Assembly: GCA_002721815.1 (NCBI GenBank) | Contig: PBLQ01000003.1 | Span: forward strand, 50,773 to 114,772 | Direction: 5' to 3' | Source of the DNA: Myxococcales bacterium | GTDB taxonomy: Bacteria > Myxococcota > UBA727 > GCA-2721815 | Length of the DNA stretch: 64,000 nt | Part shown: positions 28,483 through 37,070 of the stretch, piece after piece | Layout: the number at the start of each line of letters is the position of its first letter | Numbering within the stretch: position 1 is the first letter of the stretch | Position numbers and translations under genes: made by a program | Notes under the pieces: model-generated | Seen by the model: the letters and a program-made list of their open reading frames with translations, nothing else | What the model was told of the DNA's origin: nothing | Databases searched by the model: none

Positions 28483-29277
28483 TCATCGGCCTCTGGCCGG
28501 TTGCATTGTGGAAGAACGCAGCAAGTCTTGCGTGTGTGCATGTTGGGGGGAGCGAATTAAATCTTCAACCGTCGCTTCTTCTACCAGGTGCCCTTCATAG
28601 AACACATTCACGCGGTCGCACAGTTGGGATACCACCGGTAAGTCATGTGAAACAAAGCAAATAGCAAACCCCAAATCTCGTTGGAGTTGCTTGATTTGGG
28701 TTAATATTTCGGATTGAACAATGACGTCCAAGGCGGTGGTGGGTTCGTCCATGACCACCAGTTGGGGCTCGAAGTCCAAGGCCAGTGCAATGCCAACCCG
28801 TTGCCGCATTCCCCCGGAAAGTTCGTGAGGGTAGGCGTGGCGCCAGCGCTCTTGAAGGCCGACCATGGATAATAACCGTTCAATCTTTTGTTTGCGTTCA
28901 AGACCGTTGGTTTCTCCATGGGCGATCATGGTGTCATGGAACTGATCACTGATTCGCATGACCGGATTCAAGGAATTCATCGCACTTTGAAATACCATAG
29001 ATGCTTCACGCCATCGCAAAGCGCTCATTTGTGCGGCAGAGTAAGCGAGTATGTCTTCGCCATTAAAATAAACGTGACCGCCAGCAATGAAACCAGGTGC
29101 GGGGAGGATCCGCATGATGGCCTTCATGAGAGAGGATTTACCACACCCCGATTCGCCCACGAACCCCACGATTTCGCCGGGCCGGATTTCGAATGAGACT
29201 TGGTCTACGGCTGTTTTGATTTCGTCTTCGTTCACATAGCAGACGCTTAAGTTTTCGACTTTTAACAATGGATTCAT
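28483..29277 (-). CDS. Opp/Dpp-type ABC transporter ATPase (OppD/DppD-like)
   Basis: About 264 residues from ATG 29277, whose ATGA overlaps the stop of the permease gene; the longer frame to 29454 is read-through into that gene. Walker A is GESGCGKSS (41-49), with Q-loop MVFQSAMNSLNP, signature LSGGMRQRVGIALAL and Walker B LVVMDEPTTALD. The C-terminal cluster is short and lacks the cysteine-rich Fe-S motif of some DppD proteins. It pairs with the ATPase at 21870 to power the importer of the beta-glucan locus. Confidence 0.88.
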   Translation of the reverse strand: MNPLLKVENLSVCYVNEDEIKTAVDQVSFEIRPGEIVGFVGESGCGKSSLMKAIMRILPAPGFIAGGHVYFNGEDILAYSAAQMSALRWREASMVFQSAMNSLNPVMRISDQFHDTMIAHGETNGLERKQKIERLLSMVGLQERWRHAYPHELSGGMRQRVGIALALDFEPQLVVMDEPTTALDVIVQSEILTQIKQLQRDLGFAICFVSHDLPVVSQLCDRVNVFYEGHLVEEATVEDLIRSPQHAHTQDLLRSSTMQPARGR

Positions 29278-30173
29278 GATCGGACCACCGGGGTATGGGT
29301 GGATGGTGTGATGCCTTTGGTTTGGAGATAGCGTCGCCAACGACTTTCGGCTGCGAGGCCAGGGTTGGTGATTTCGTCTACGCCAAAAGTGAGAAGGGTT
29401 AGGGCGAAGCCGGTCAGCGCTACACTGAGCCCCGTGGGAACAAATGTCCACCACGAACCAATGAGCAGCGCGGAGTCATTGGTGGCCCAGTAAAGATTGG
29501 TCCCCCAGGTGACGGTACTGATATCGCCTAAACCCAAAAACTCGAGCCCCACTTGGGCTCCAATGGCATAGACGGTGTTACCGATAAAACACGAGGTGAG
29601 CAGGGAACCCATATTGGGTAAAATTTCAATCCACAAAATACGCCAGGAAGGTTCGCCCACCACTTTGGCGGCCAGAACAAAATCCTTTTCGCTAATGGTG
29701 TAGGTTTGGGCACGAATGACCCGGGCGGTCCAGGCCCAGCCCGTGAGGATCAAGACAGCGGCAATGGTGATCGGGCCGGCCGGTAGGTAAGCGGCGATGA
29801 CCACCGCCAACGGGAGTCCGGGGACCACCAAGAAAATATTGATGAGTAAATTGATGAGGTCATCCGTACGTCCTCTGGCGAATCCAGAGAGAAGTCCGAG
29901 CCCAGCCCCGATAAGGGTTGAAATCAAGCTCACGATAAAGGCCACCCACAGCGTGGGCCCCGCACCCACCACAGTTTGCGCCAAGACGTCTTGGCCTTGA
30001 CCTGTGGTACCGAACCAATGGTCTGTGGAGGGCGGTTCATGTGGTTTTGCGATATAAGCCAGCGGGTCGTGGACCAAAAGCGGTCCAAACAGTGCAATCA
30101 AGACCATTGCTGCTAAGCAAAAAAGGCCGAAACGCGACTTGCGGTTGATGGTGAGTTGTTTGAGCCAATTCAT
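29274..30173 (-). CDS. Opp/Dpp-type ABC permease (OppC/DppC-like)
   Basis: 299 residues, with an N-terminal helix, the OppC-type HWFGTTGQGQDVLAQ segment before the core, five more helices, and an EAA loop (FVLAAKVVGEPSWRILWIEILPN) that docks the ATPase. It overlaps both neighbours by four bases. Together with the OppB-like subunit it forms the inner-membrane channel of the importer. Confidence 0.9.
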   Translation of the reverse strand: MNWLKQLTINRKSRFGLFCLAAMVLIALFGPLLVHDPLAYIAKPHEPPSTDHWFGTTGQGQDVLAQTVVGAGPTLWVAFIVSLISTLIGAGLGLLSGFARGRTDDLINLLINIFLVVPGLPLAVVIAAYLPAGPITIAAVLILTGWAWTARVIRAQTYTISEKDFVLAAKVVGEPSWRILWIEILPNMGSLLTSCFIGNTVYAIGAQVGLEFLGLGDISTVTWGTNLYWATNDSALLIGSWWTFVPTGLSVALTGFALTLLTFGVDEITNPGLAAESRWRRYLQTKGITPSTHTPVVRS

Positions 30174-31150
30174 CCGTCGGACCTCGTTCGGGGATCTAGG
30201 AATTGGTAAGCGATGTCCACCAAAAAGTTAGCCAATAAAACGGCAAAAGTGATGTTGAGAAATAAGCCTTGCATCAGCGGATAGTCCTGAGCGCGAATGG
30301 CCTGGAGCATGAGATAGCCGACCCCAGGGTAAGAGAAAATGATTTCTGTGAGCAAGGCACCACTCACCACGAAGCCCAGCGCCATGCCAAGTCCCGTTAC
30401 ATTGGGCAGTAACGCATTTCGTGCGGCATAGGCCCACATGACCCGTTTCTCTGACAAACCTTTCGCTCTGGCCAAGGTGATATAATCGGTCCCGAGTACG
30501 GAAATCATATTGTTGCGCATGCTGAGCATCCATCCGCCCAGAGCGGTGAGCACCAGTGTAAAGGCGGGAAGGGCCAAGTGCACCCAAACATCCCATGCAA
30601 AGCTCGCTGAGAATTCGGGCGACAGGTGCGCGCTGTGGGCATGTCTCAAGGGAAACCAACCCATTTGAAAGCCCAGAAAAAAGAGCAACGCCATGGCGGT
30701 CCAAAAATAAGGGAAAGCACCTAGTAATGCCAACAAGGGCGGGAGTGTGGTGTCCCAAACACTGCCTCTTCGCCAAGCCAGCAAAACCCCCAAAGACGTC
30801 CCCAGGACAAAAGCGATGAGCACACTTACACCGGCCAACAGCATCGTCCAGCCCAAACCCGACATGATGACTTCGCTCACTGGCGCCGGAAAATAAGCCA
30901 CCGACACGCCGAGATTGCCCTGGAACAGTTCTTTTAAGTAGGAGAAGTACTGGGAAAGAAACGGGGCATCACTGAAACCAAAAGCATGGCGCAGGGCATC
31001 GAGCGCTTCGGGTTTGAGCCGGCCTTGAAACCGCCCAAACAAGGCAGCAGCAGGGTCGCCCGGCATGAATCGGGGCAAAAAGAAATTAAATGTTATCGAA
31101 AGGAACCCTGCCACCACGTACAGTCCCAAACGGCTCAGTAAATATCTCAT
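30170..31150 (-). CDS. Opp/Dpp-type ABC permease (OppB/DppB-like)
   Basis: 326 residues, six helices. The N-terminal MRYLLSRLGLYVVAGFL and FMPGDPAAALFG segment is the OppB hallmark, and the EAA loop reads DYITLARAKGLSEKRVMWAYAARNALLP. Its start overlaps the end of the binding-protein gene by four bases, so the operon order is GH16, binding protein, B, C, D. It is the inner-membrane partner of the C subunit. Confidence 0.9.
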   Translation of the reverse strand: MRYLLSRLGLYVVAGFLSITFNFFLPRFMPGDPAAALFGRFQGRLKPEALDALRHAFGFSDAPFLSQYFSYLKELFQGNLGVSVAYFPAPVSEVIMSGLGWTMLLAGVSVLIAFVLGTSLGVLLAWRRGSVWDTTLPPLLALLGAFPYFWTAMALLFFLGFQMGWFPLRHAHSAHLSPEFSASFAWDVWVHLALPAFTLVLTALGGWMLSMRNNMISVLGTDYITLARAKGLSEKRVMWAYAARNALLPNVTGLGMALGFVVSGALLTEIIFSYPGVGYLMLQAIRAQDYPLMQGLFLNITFAVLLANFLVDIAYQFLDPRTRSDG

Positions 31151-32850
31151 GGTGACGGCTCACTTTTCGTTTTTGTTTTGACCTGGGTGAGCACCAACAA
31201 CGCTTCGGGCAGGGCGTTGGGAGACAGACGGGCGTAGGGATGTTCTTTTGTGGGGAAACCTTCAAATCGTTTGGAGTTGAATGCGCCCCAAGCAGGATTG
31301 GCGAACAAGGGAATTGCGGGAAAATTCTTGGCAAACAGCTCTTGGAGAAGAAAACCTGCTTCATGGCGTCGCTGTGGGTCTGTGTCTGTTTCTAATACCT
31401 TTAAGGGGGCCAGAACTTCGGAGGTGCCAAAACGATGCCAGTTTGCCGTGGCCAGCTCCTCTTTGGGTTTCACTGTTTCGGGTGACATGAGCCATTTGTA
31501 GAAACTGTAGGGGGAATCGCCTTCCGTGGACCACGCCACGCCGCCTTGGAAATGTCCCTTTTGCATCTTTTCAAACCATGTCCCAAACTCGTACGTTTTC
31601 ACCCGCGCATCGATGCCGATGGCTTTAAGGTTTTGTACGATGACCTGGCAGGCACGTACCCAGTCAGACCAGCCGGAGACCACCATCACCTCTAACTGTA
31701 AAGGGCCATGTTGAGGGTGTCGGAGTGTTCCATCACGGCCCTTTTCGTAGCCTTGCTTGGCCAGCATGGAGCGTGCCTTTTGTGGGTCGTGGCTCATCCA
31801 GTCCATGGATGCAGCCGCTTTGACATTCCGCCATGATTTCAATGCTTCGGTTAAGCCGGTGGGGTAGGCCGGTTTGGTGTAGTTGTACATGGCAACTTTG
31901 ACCATTAGGTCGCGATCGATGGCGTGGCTCAGTGCTTTCCGTATTTCAAGGTTGTTGAAGGGAGGCTGGGCCGTGTCGAGGTAGAGAAAGACCATGGTGC
32001 CCACCAAAGGAAACCAGTAGTGATGGTGTTTGGGGTCTTTTTGAACGAAAATTCGATCAATGGCGGGCACGAAATTGCCGGCCCAATCGATTTCATCGTT
32101 GAGTAATGCGAGGTTGGCCTGTTCGTTGCCTGGATAAGCAGGGAAACGTAATCCTTCGATGTTAATTTTATCTGCATTCCAATAATGCGGGTTTTTACCT
32201 AAGGTGTAAATTTGATTTTCAAACCGCTCCACCTGTGTGAAGGGCCCGGTGGCAACGGGGTTGGGGTTGGCGAAAGCCACAGGGTTCTCAATGGAACCCC
32301 AAACATGTTTGGGCACGATAGGCTGATGGGCCAACAAACGTAGGCCAGGAACGAATCGCTTTTTAAATCGAAAAGAAACCTGTTGTGGGTGCTCTGAAAC
32401 TACGGTGTCGAGGAATTTCCAGACGCCGCCCGCATCAAGTGCAGGGAATTGTTTCAAGAGTTGAAACGTAAAGACCACGTCTTCGGCCGAGAAAGTTTGA
32501 CCGTCTGACCAACGTACATTTTGCCTGATGGTGTAACGCAGTTGCATGTTGTCTTCGGACCATTGGAATGAGGTGCCCAACCAAGGCACCCAAGTATCTT
32601 GCATGGAATTGAAAATCATCAGGGGCTCATAGATGCCGCCTTGGGTGGGCCATCGTGCGCCACTGGCCGCTGACAAAGGGTTAAAGTTCTTGGTCCAGGA
32701 GGCCTTCTGTTCCACAGACACGGTCATGTATCCTGGATGGGCTTCTTGCTGGGCTGGCACGCAACTCAATTGTAAGAGCAACAGGGGACCAATCAGAAAT
32801 GCACGATACAGTTGTTCCAAGAACTTATCTTTCGTGAGAAATGACATCAT
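31147..32850 (-). CDS. extracellular solute-binding lipoprotein, family 5 (Opp/Dpp type)
   Basis: 567 residues. The signal ends LLLQLSC and is followed by the SBP_bac_5 fold: YEPLMIFNS, RQNVRWSDGQTFSAEDVVFTF, ATGPFTQVERFENQIYTLGKNPHYW, and IRKALSHAIDRDLMVKVAMYN. Trp-rich stretches such as VVSGWSDWVRACQ would suit stacking on sugar rings. This family binds peptides, nickel or oligosaccharides; the neighbouring GH16 and GH1 genes favour beta-gluco-oligosaccharides, as with the Thermotoga cellobiose/laminaribiose-binding proteins. The start ATG 32850 overlaps the GH16 stop. Confidence 0.88.
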   Translation of the reverse strand: MMSFLTKDKFLEQLYRAFLIGPLLLLQLSCVPAQQEAHPGYMTVSVEQKASWTKNFNPLSAASGARWPTQGGIYEPLMIFNSMQDTWVPWLGTSFQWSEDNMQLRYTIRQNVRWSDGQTFSAEDVVFTFQLLKQFPALDAGGVWKFLDTVVSEHPQQVSFRFKKRFVPGLRLLAHQPIVPKHVWGSIENPVAFANPNPVATGPFTQVERFENQIYTLGKNPHYWNADKINIEGLRFPAYPGNEQANLALLNDEIDWAGNFVPAIDRIFVQKDPKHHHYWFPLVGTMVFLYLDTAQPPFNNLEIRKALSHAIDRDLMVKVAMYNYTKPAYPTGLTEALKSWRNVKAAASMDWMSHDPQKARSMLAKQGYEKGRDGTLRHPQHGPLQLEVMVVSGWSDWVRACQVIVQNLKAIGIDARVKTYEFGTWFEKMQKGHFQGGVAWSTEGDSPYSFYKWLMSPETVKPKEELATANWHRFGTSEVLAPLKVLETDTDPQRRHEAGFLLQELFAKNFPAIPLFANPAWGAFNSKRFEGFPTKEHPYARLSPNALPEALLVLTQVKTKTKSEPSP

Positions 32851-35492
32851 TCAAAAGATACAGCGTCCACCAAAAGGTTTGCCCCGGCACTTTCGGAGCC
32901 GCCCCCGATCATAAACAAGCCGGTGATTTGGTTTAGGTTGAGACCCGAAAAATCCGCTAACGGTATCGATAAAAGATGCCATTGGCCATCATTGGTGTAG
33001 CCGTAGCTGGTGGCATTAACGGTGATGGCACTTTGGCCGTCCGCTTCCATTCGAATCTCAACATTATTAAAATTACCTGAACTGGCTTTGAGCGCCACCT
33101 TCATGGTGGTGTACTCAGACATATCGACAGCGGAAGAGGCATGGATGCCACCACCCCACCATCCATTGCCACCATTGATGGTGATCTTTGCGCTTGCAAC
33201 GCCTTCGTAAGCATCGGGACTGCTGCTGTGCGCGTAAGTATTGCTGTAGATGTAATAGTGCCGGGTGACATCATCCACCAAAAACATTTGCTCACAAGGT
33301 GGCTCATGAAAAACGTCTAGGCAAAATGGATTTAAATCGGTGGTGGGTTCGTCATCGCCCCAACCATAAACCCGAACATAGTCCACGAGCAGCGTTTGTG
33401 GAAAGCTGGTGGTTTCGTCAGGGTTATCCAGGAAGGTACCGCCCACTGCGAGGTTAAGAATTATGAAAAAGGGGTGCTCGAAAGCCCAGGTCTGCCCGCC
33501 GTTGAGCTGATTGGAATGAATCGCAAAGTAGACGTGATCATCAATGCTCCATTGAATAAGGTTGGGCTCCCAGTCCACCGCATACACATGAAAGCCTTGA
33601 TCGAGGGGCGTGTCATTGTCATGGACACCATGGTAAGCGTTTCCGCCGGAGTATCCGGGCCCGTGAATTGCCCCCTGGGTTTTGTTGGGCTCTTGGCCAC
33701 GATATTCAAAAATATCTATTTCGCCACAGCCAGGCCAGCCAGCGGTGTCGATATCAGTTCCCAGCATCCAAAAGGCGGGCCACAAACCTTTGCCAGAGGG
33801 CATTTGAAAGCGCCCCTCGATGCGGCCATATTGGGTACTGAAAAGACCTTTGGTGTTGATGCGTGCAGAGGTGTACTGGCATGCGTTGCCATCCCAGCAC
33901 GTTCCGAGGTTTTCTTCACGCGCAGTGATGCGCAAGTGACCTTGACCGTCCATGGACACATTGTCTGCATGGTTGGTGTTGTATTCGAGTTGTTGATTTC
34001 CCCAGCCCCATTCACCGTTACCAATGTCGTAGGTCCATTTGGTGGGGTCTGGGGTCTCATTCAGATCCCCGTCAAAGTTGTCTTCAAAGAGCAAAACGCG
34101 AGTGGCAGACGTGCCTGCATCACTTGATGCCGCAATGACCCCTGCATCGGTCGCGGTATTGTATTCGCCTGGGGGTGGGTCGGAAACGCCGGCATCAGGC
34201 GTGTGGGGCGGCTCAGTGGGGGTGTAGGTTTTGGTCAGGTACACCCCATCCAAACCGAAAAAAGCATCATCACCGTTGGCACCACCTCCCAAACCAAAAG
34301 GAATCGTTACAGCGGAAAGGTCAACACCGGCGGCCTCCGCGGCAGATAAAGGTAAGGCTATGGATTGCCATCCGGTGGCATTCACAAAACCATAATCAGT
34401 CAAACGGTATTCGTGGGTGGTCGACCCATCACTCACGCTGGCTTTCATGTTTTGAAAGTTATTGAGCTGGTTCACGTTCACGGAAAGATGCAGTGCACGC
34501 CAGTCGGAGAGGTCGGTGCCTTCATCCCAGTGAACGCCCAAGCCCCACCAATCGAGATTGTTGTAGGTGATGGTGTTGGCGGTGGCGCCTTCAAAGGCGT
34601 CCGTACTGTTGGCAATGGTGACTGTTTCATCGTAAACATAGAGGTGACGTGTTTCATCATCGACGGCGTAGGCCTCTGTGAAGGGGCCGTCATAAAAAAC
34701 GCCGAGGGAAAGCCGGTCTTCATTGAGTGCAACGCAGTCGATGGGGTTGTCACTGGGAACGTCTGTCCATTTTACATCAGAAATGAAGATTTGTGTACCA
34801 GAGGACATCTCCTCTGTGGATAAGGACCATCCAAAACCGCCAGCGACGCGATCGTACTCATAGCAATGAATGTCGACTTCATACGTCGCGGGTTCGGTGG
34901 AGAGGGTGATGGGAGGGGGGGCTGCGGAAAAACCGTCTGAGGCATAGCCCGAGAAAAACTCAACTGCTTCACCACCAGTGATGCTCCAAGCCTTGAAAGT
35001 GACTCGTTGTGCACCGGGCTCGATGCGCAATCCTTGACCCGCGACGTCTCCCCAGTTGTTGGCGGGATTTTGCCACCAAACCCCAGTCCAGCCTTCGAGA
35101 CCAGGTTCGACGTCAAAACGGTGGCAATACTGATGCCCATTATCCGTTTCGCAGGGGGTGTCAATGAGATTTCCTGGCACCTCCGCGTCACCCATGTAGC
35201 CGGACACTGCGAAATAAACGTCCGCGTAAAAGGGCAGAGATGTCACGTTACCTGTCGGGGGTGTTGTTCCGCCATCGGTATCAGTTGGGTTTGGCGAAGG
35301 CACGGATGCGTCGGGGGATGTGCCGGGATTGGGGGCCGGGTCATCTGGGCCATCCAAATCTTTACATTGATCGCCCACTCGGGTGGTCCCTTCGGGGCAA
35401 GTTTCGGAACTTCCAGAGTCTGAAGTGGGGGTGCAACTGGCAATGCAAAGGGTTAACAATGCACATAATAAATTCATTTTTGGAAAGGTCAT
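32847..35492 (-). CDS. secreted multimodular GH16 endo-beta-glucanase (laminarinase-like) lipoprotein
   Basis: 881 residues. The signal ends CIASC at Cys20, then a short Cys pair and a Pro/Asp linker. Module A (83-243) is a beta-sandwich-like unit and module B (253-420) is a carbohydrate-binding-like unit; a DAG linker (430-462) follows. The GH16 catalytic domain spans 466-710 with GEIDIFE, giving nucleophile E591, D593 and acid/base E596. Module B' (722-881) repeats B. The GH16 sequence (WPAFWMLG, INTKGLFSTQYGRIEGRFQMP) is of the bacterial laminarinase type, cutting internal beta-1,3 or mixed-linkage glucan bonds. GAGGAGC precedes ATG 35492. It heads the ABC operon. Confidence 0.9.
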   Translation of the reverse strand: MTFPKMNLLCALLTLCIASCTPTSDSGSSETCPEGTTRVGDQCKDLDGPDDPAPNPGTSPDASVPSPNPTDTDGGTTPPTGNVTSLPFYADVYFAVSGYMGDAEVPGNLIDTPCETDNGHQYCHRFDVEPGLEGWTGVWWQNPANNWGDVAGQGLRIEPGAQRVTFKAWSITGGEAVEFFSGYASDGFSAAPPPITLSTEPATYEVDIHCYEYDRVAGGFGWSLSTEEMSSGTQIFISDVKWTDVPSDNPIDCVALNEDRLSLGVFYDGPFTEAYAVDDETRHLYVYDETVTIANSTDAFEGATANTITYNNLDWWGLGVHWDEGTDLSDWRALHLSVNVNQLNNFQNMKASVSDGSTTHEYRLTDYGFVNATGWQSIALPLSAAEAAGVDLSAVTIPFGLGGGANGDDAFFGLDGVYLTKTYTPTEPPHTPDAGVSDPPPGEYNTATDAGVIAASSDAGTSATRVLLFEDNFDGDLNETPDPTKWTYDIGNGEWGWGNQQLEYNTNHADNVSMDGQGHLRITAREENLGTCWDGNACQYTSARINTKGLFSTQYGRIEGRFQMPSGKGLWPAFWMLGTDIDTAGWPGCGEIDIFEYRGQEPNKTQGAIHGPGYSGGNAYHGVHDNDTPLDQGFHVYAVDWEPNLIQWSIDDHVYFAIHSNQLNGGQTWAFEHPFFIILNLAVGGTFLDNPDETTSFPQTLLVDYVRVYGWGDDEPTTDLNPFCLDVFHEPPCEQMFLVDDVTRHYYIYSNTYAHSSSPDAYEGVASAKITINGGNGWWGGGIHASSAVDMSEYTTMKVALKASSGNFNNVEIRMEADGQSAITVNATSYGYTNDGQWHLLSIPLADFSGLNLNQITGLFMIGGGSESAGANLLVDAVSFE

Positions 35493-35588
35493 TTTGTGCT
35501 CCTCACCAAAAGGTATAGCAAGTTTAAAACAAAATGTCGGTTCATTTGGTGTTTTTGGCTGATGCCGAGGAGAAGTTGCCGGGCAGGG

Positions 35589-37070
35589 TTAGGTCAATAG
35601 TTTGAGTGCTATTTGGCGGTTTTGGTTGATTTGGGCCATGAGGCTCAGCGCGATTTCTTGTAAAATACTTCCTTTGGCCAGTTCGGCAGCCCCTTGAGCG
35701 ATATCCAGATCGCGAATTCGGCTTTCACTGGCCGTGGCTTGAATCATTTCATTCATGGCGTGTTGGAGCGTGTGTTCAAGTCGGTTATATTGCGCGCCCA
35801 TGTTGGCCCGACCTCCGGCAGCGGTCACGATGGCACCATCTACAGAAGAGATGGCTTGTTGTGCCGTCTGTAACGTGGACACATCCAGAGATTCAAGCCC
35901 GAGATTGGATAAGCGCCCATCGAATACAGTGATGATGGATGTATCCCCTTCAGCCACACCAGTTTGGAGCGTGTAATCAAATATGTCGGCCACAGGAACG
36001 GGAGCCGCTTGTAATGTGGCTTCAGACGCAGCATTGCCCAGGGCGGCCACAAGCGCTGGTTCTGAAAAGACGCCGGTGTTGGTGGCATATGCATGGTAAG
36101 TACCACCGGTACCATTTGGTAAGGTGACCAATTCTTCATAGGCGTCCGGCACCCCACTAGGTGCACAGCCCATGATGTCCACCACGGTGTCTGTGGCCGC
36201 CAGGGCTGCCGCTAGCGCGGTGCCTTGAGCGACCTCAGCTGGGACAAACCCATTGATCGCTTGATCATCGTCCGTGAGATGAATGATGCGACGAGCAGCA
36301 TTGGCACGCCAGGGGTAGCTGGCGGCAGCGGTGGTGACCGACTCAAAAGCTTGGTGCGCATCATTTGGCGGTGGCCCGTAGCGTTGTCCCGCAATGGTCC
36401 CACCTCCTGCCAAGGTTAGAACGTCTGCTTGAAACTGAGCCACGTCAGAGGTGAAATCCGAATAGCGCAGTCCATTACCTGCTGCACCCCCAGCAGCGAG
36501 CCGCCAGTTAACATTGTTTGAGTTTAAATTGTCGGTAAAAGTGGAAATGTTATTGGCCAAAGCAGTGAGGTCGGCGTTCATGCTGCCACTGGTGTCAAAA
36601 GTAAAGACAATATCAATAAATGACTCGGGTATCATAGTTTTATCTGATGGGTGGTCATCTAAAAGAGGCTTGCCATTAAAAGAAAGTGTTTCGGATGTTT
36701 TCGTAATAGACGCCAAAATTTCTTCCACCTCCGCTTGAATGGCTTGCCGATCGCTGTCCTCCAGTGCCCCGTTGGCTGCTTGCACCGACAGCGTTTTTAA
36801 TCGCATCAGTTGATTGTCGATCAGGCTCCCCAAACCTTGCTCTGCTGTGGCTAACAAATTCATGCCGTCTTGGATGTTCTTCTGTGTTTGTTGGTATCCA
36901 CGAATTCGTGAACGTAATTTCTCGCTCATGGCCAGCCCGCTGGCATCATCGGCCGCCTTCGTGATCCGTTGACCTTGGCCCATCTTGGTGGCATTTTTGC
37001 GGACTTTGGCATTGGCCTTGTCTAAATATCTGAGGGTCCCAAGCGGTAATGCTTTAGAGGCTATGCGCAT
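35589..37070 (-). CDS. flagellin with von Willebrand factor A domain in its variable region
   Basis: 493 residues. Residues 1-135 are a flagellin D0/D1 N-terminus (GQRITKAADDASGLAMSEKLRSRIRG-like helix, then LKTLSVQAANG). Residues about 395-493 are the matching C-terminus (YNRLEHTLQHAMNEMIQATASESRIRDLDIA, ending QIALKLL). Between them, 151-350 form a VWA domain: DIVFTFDTSGSM carries the MIDAS D159-x-S161-x-S163, and RIIHLTDDDQ (261-270) carries the downstream Asp. MIDAS domains bind a divalent metal and ligand, so an adhesive filament is inferred. No other flagellar gene is in the window. GGAGG precedes ATG 37070. The next gene, GH16, begins 96 bases downstream on the same strand. Confidence 0.9.
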   Translation of the reverse strand: MRIASKALPLGTLRYLDKANAKVRKNATKMGQGQRITKAADDASGLAMSEKLRSRIRGYQQTQKNIQDGMNLLATAEQGLGSLIDNQLMRLKTLSVQAANGALEDSDRQAIQAEVEEILASITKTSETLSFNGKPLLDDHPSDKTMIPESFIDIVFTFDTSGSMNADLTALANNISTFTDNLNSNNVNWRLAAGGAAGNGLRYSDFTSDVAQFQADVLTLAGGGTIAGQRYGPPPNDAHQAFESVTTAAASYPWRANAARRIIHLTDDDQAINGFVPAEVAQGTALAAALAATDTVVDIMGCAPSGVPDAYEELVTLPNGTGGTYHAYATNTGVFSEPALVAALGNAASEATLQAAPVPVADIFDYTLQTGVAEGDTSIITVFDGRLSNLGLESLDVSTLQTAQQAISSVDGAIVTAAGGRANMGAQYNRLEHTLQHAMNEMIQATASESRIRDLDIAQGAAELAKGSILQEIALSLMAQINQNRQIALKLLT

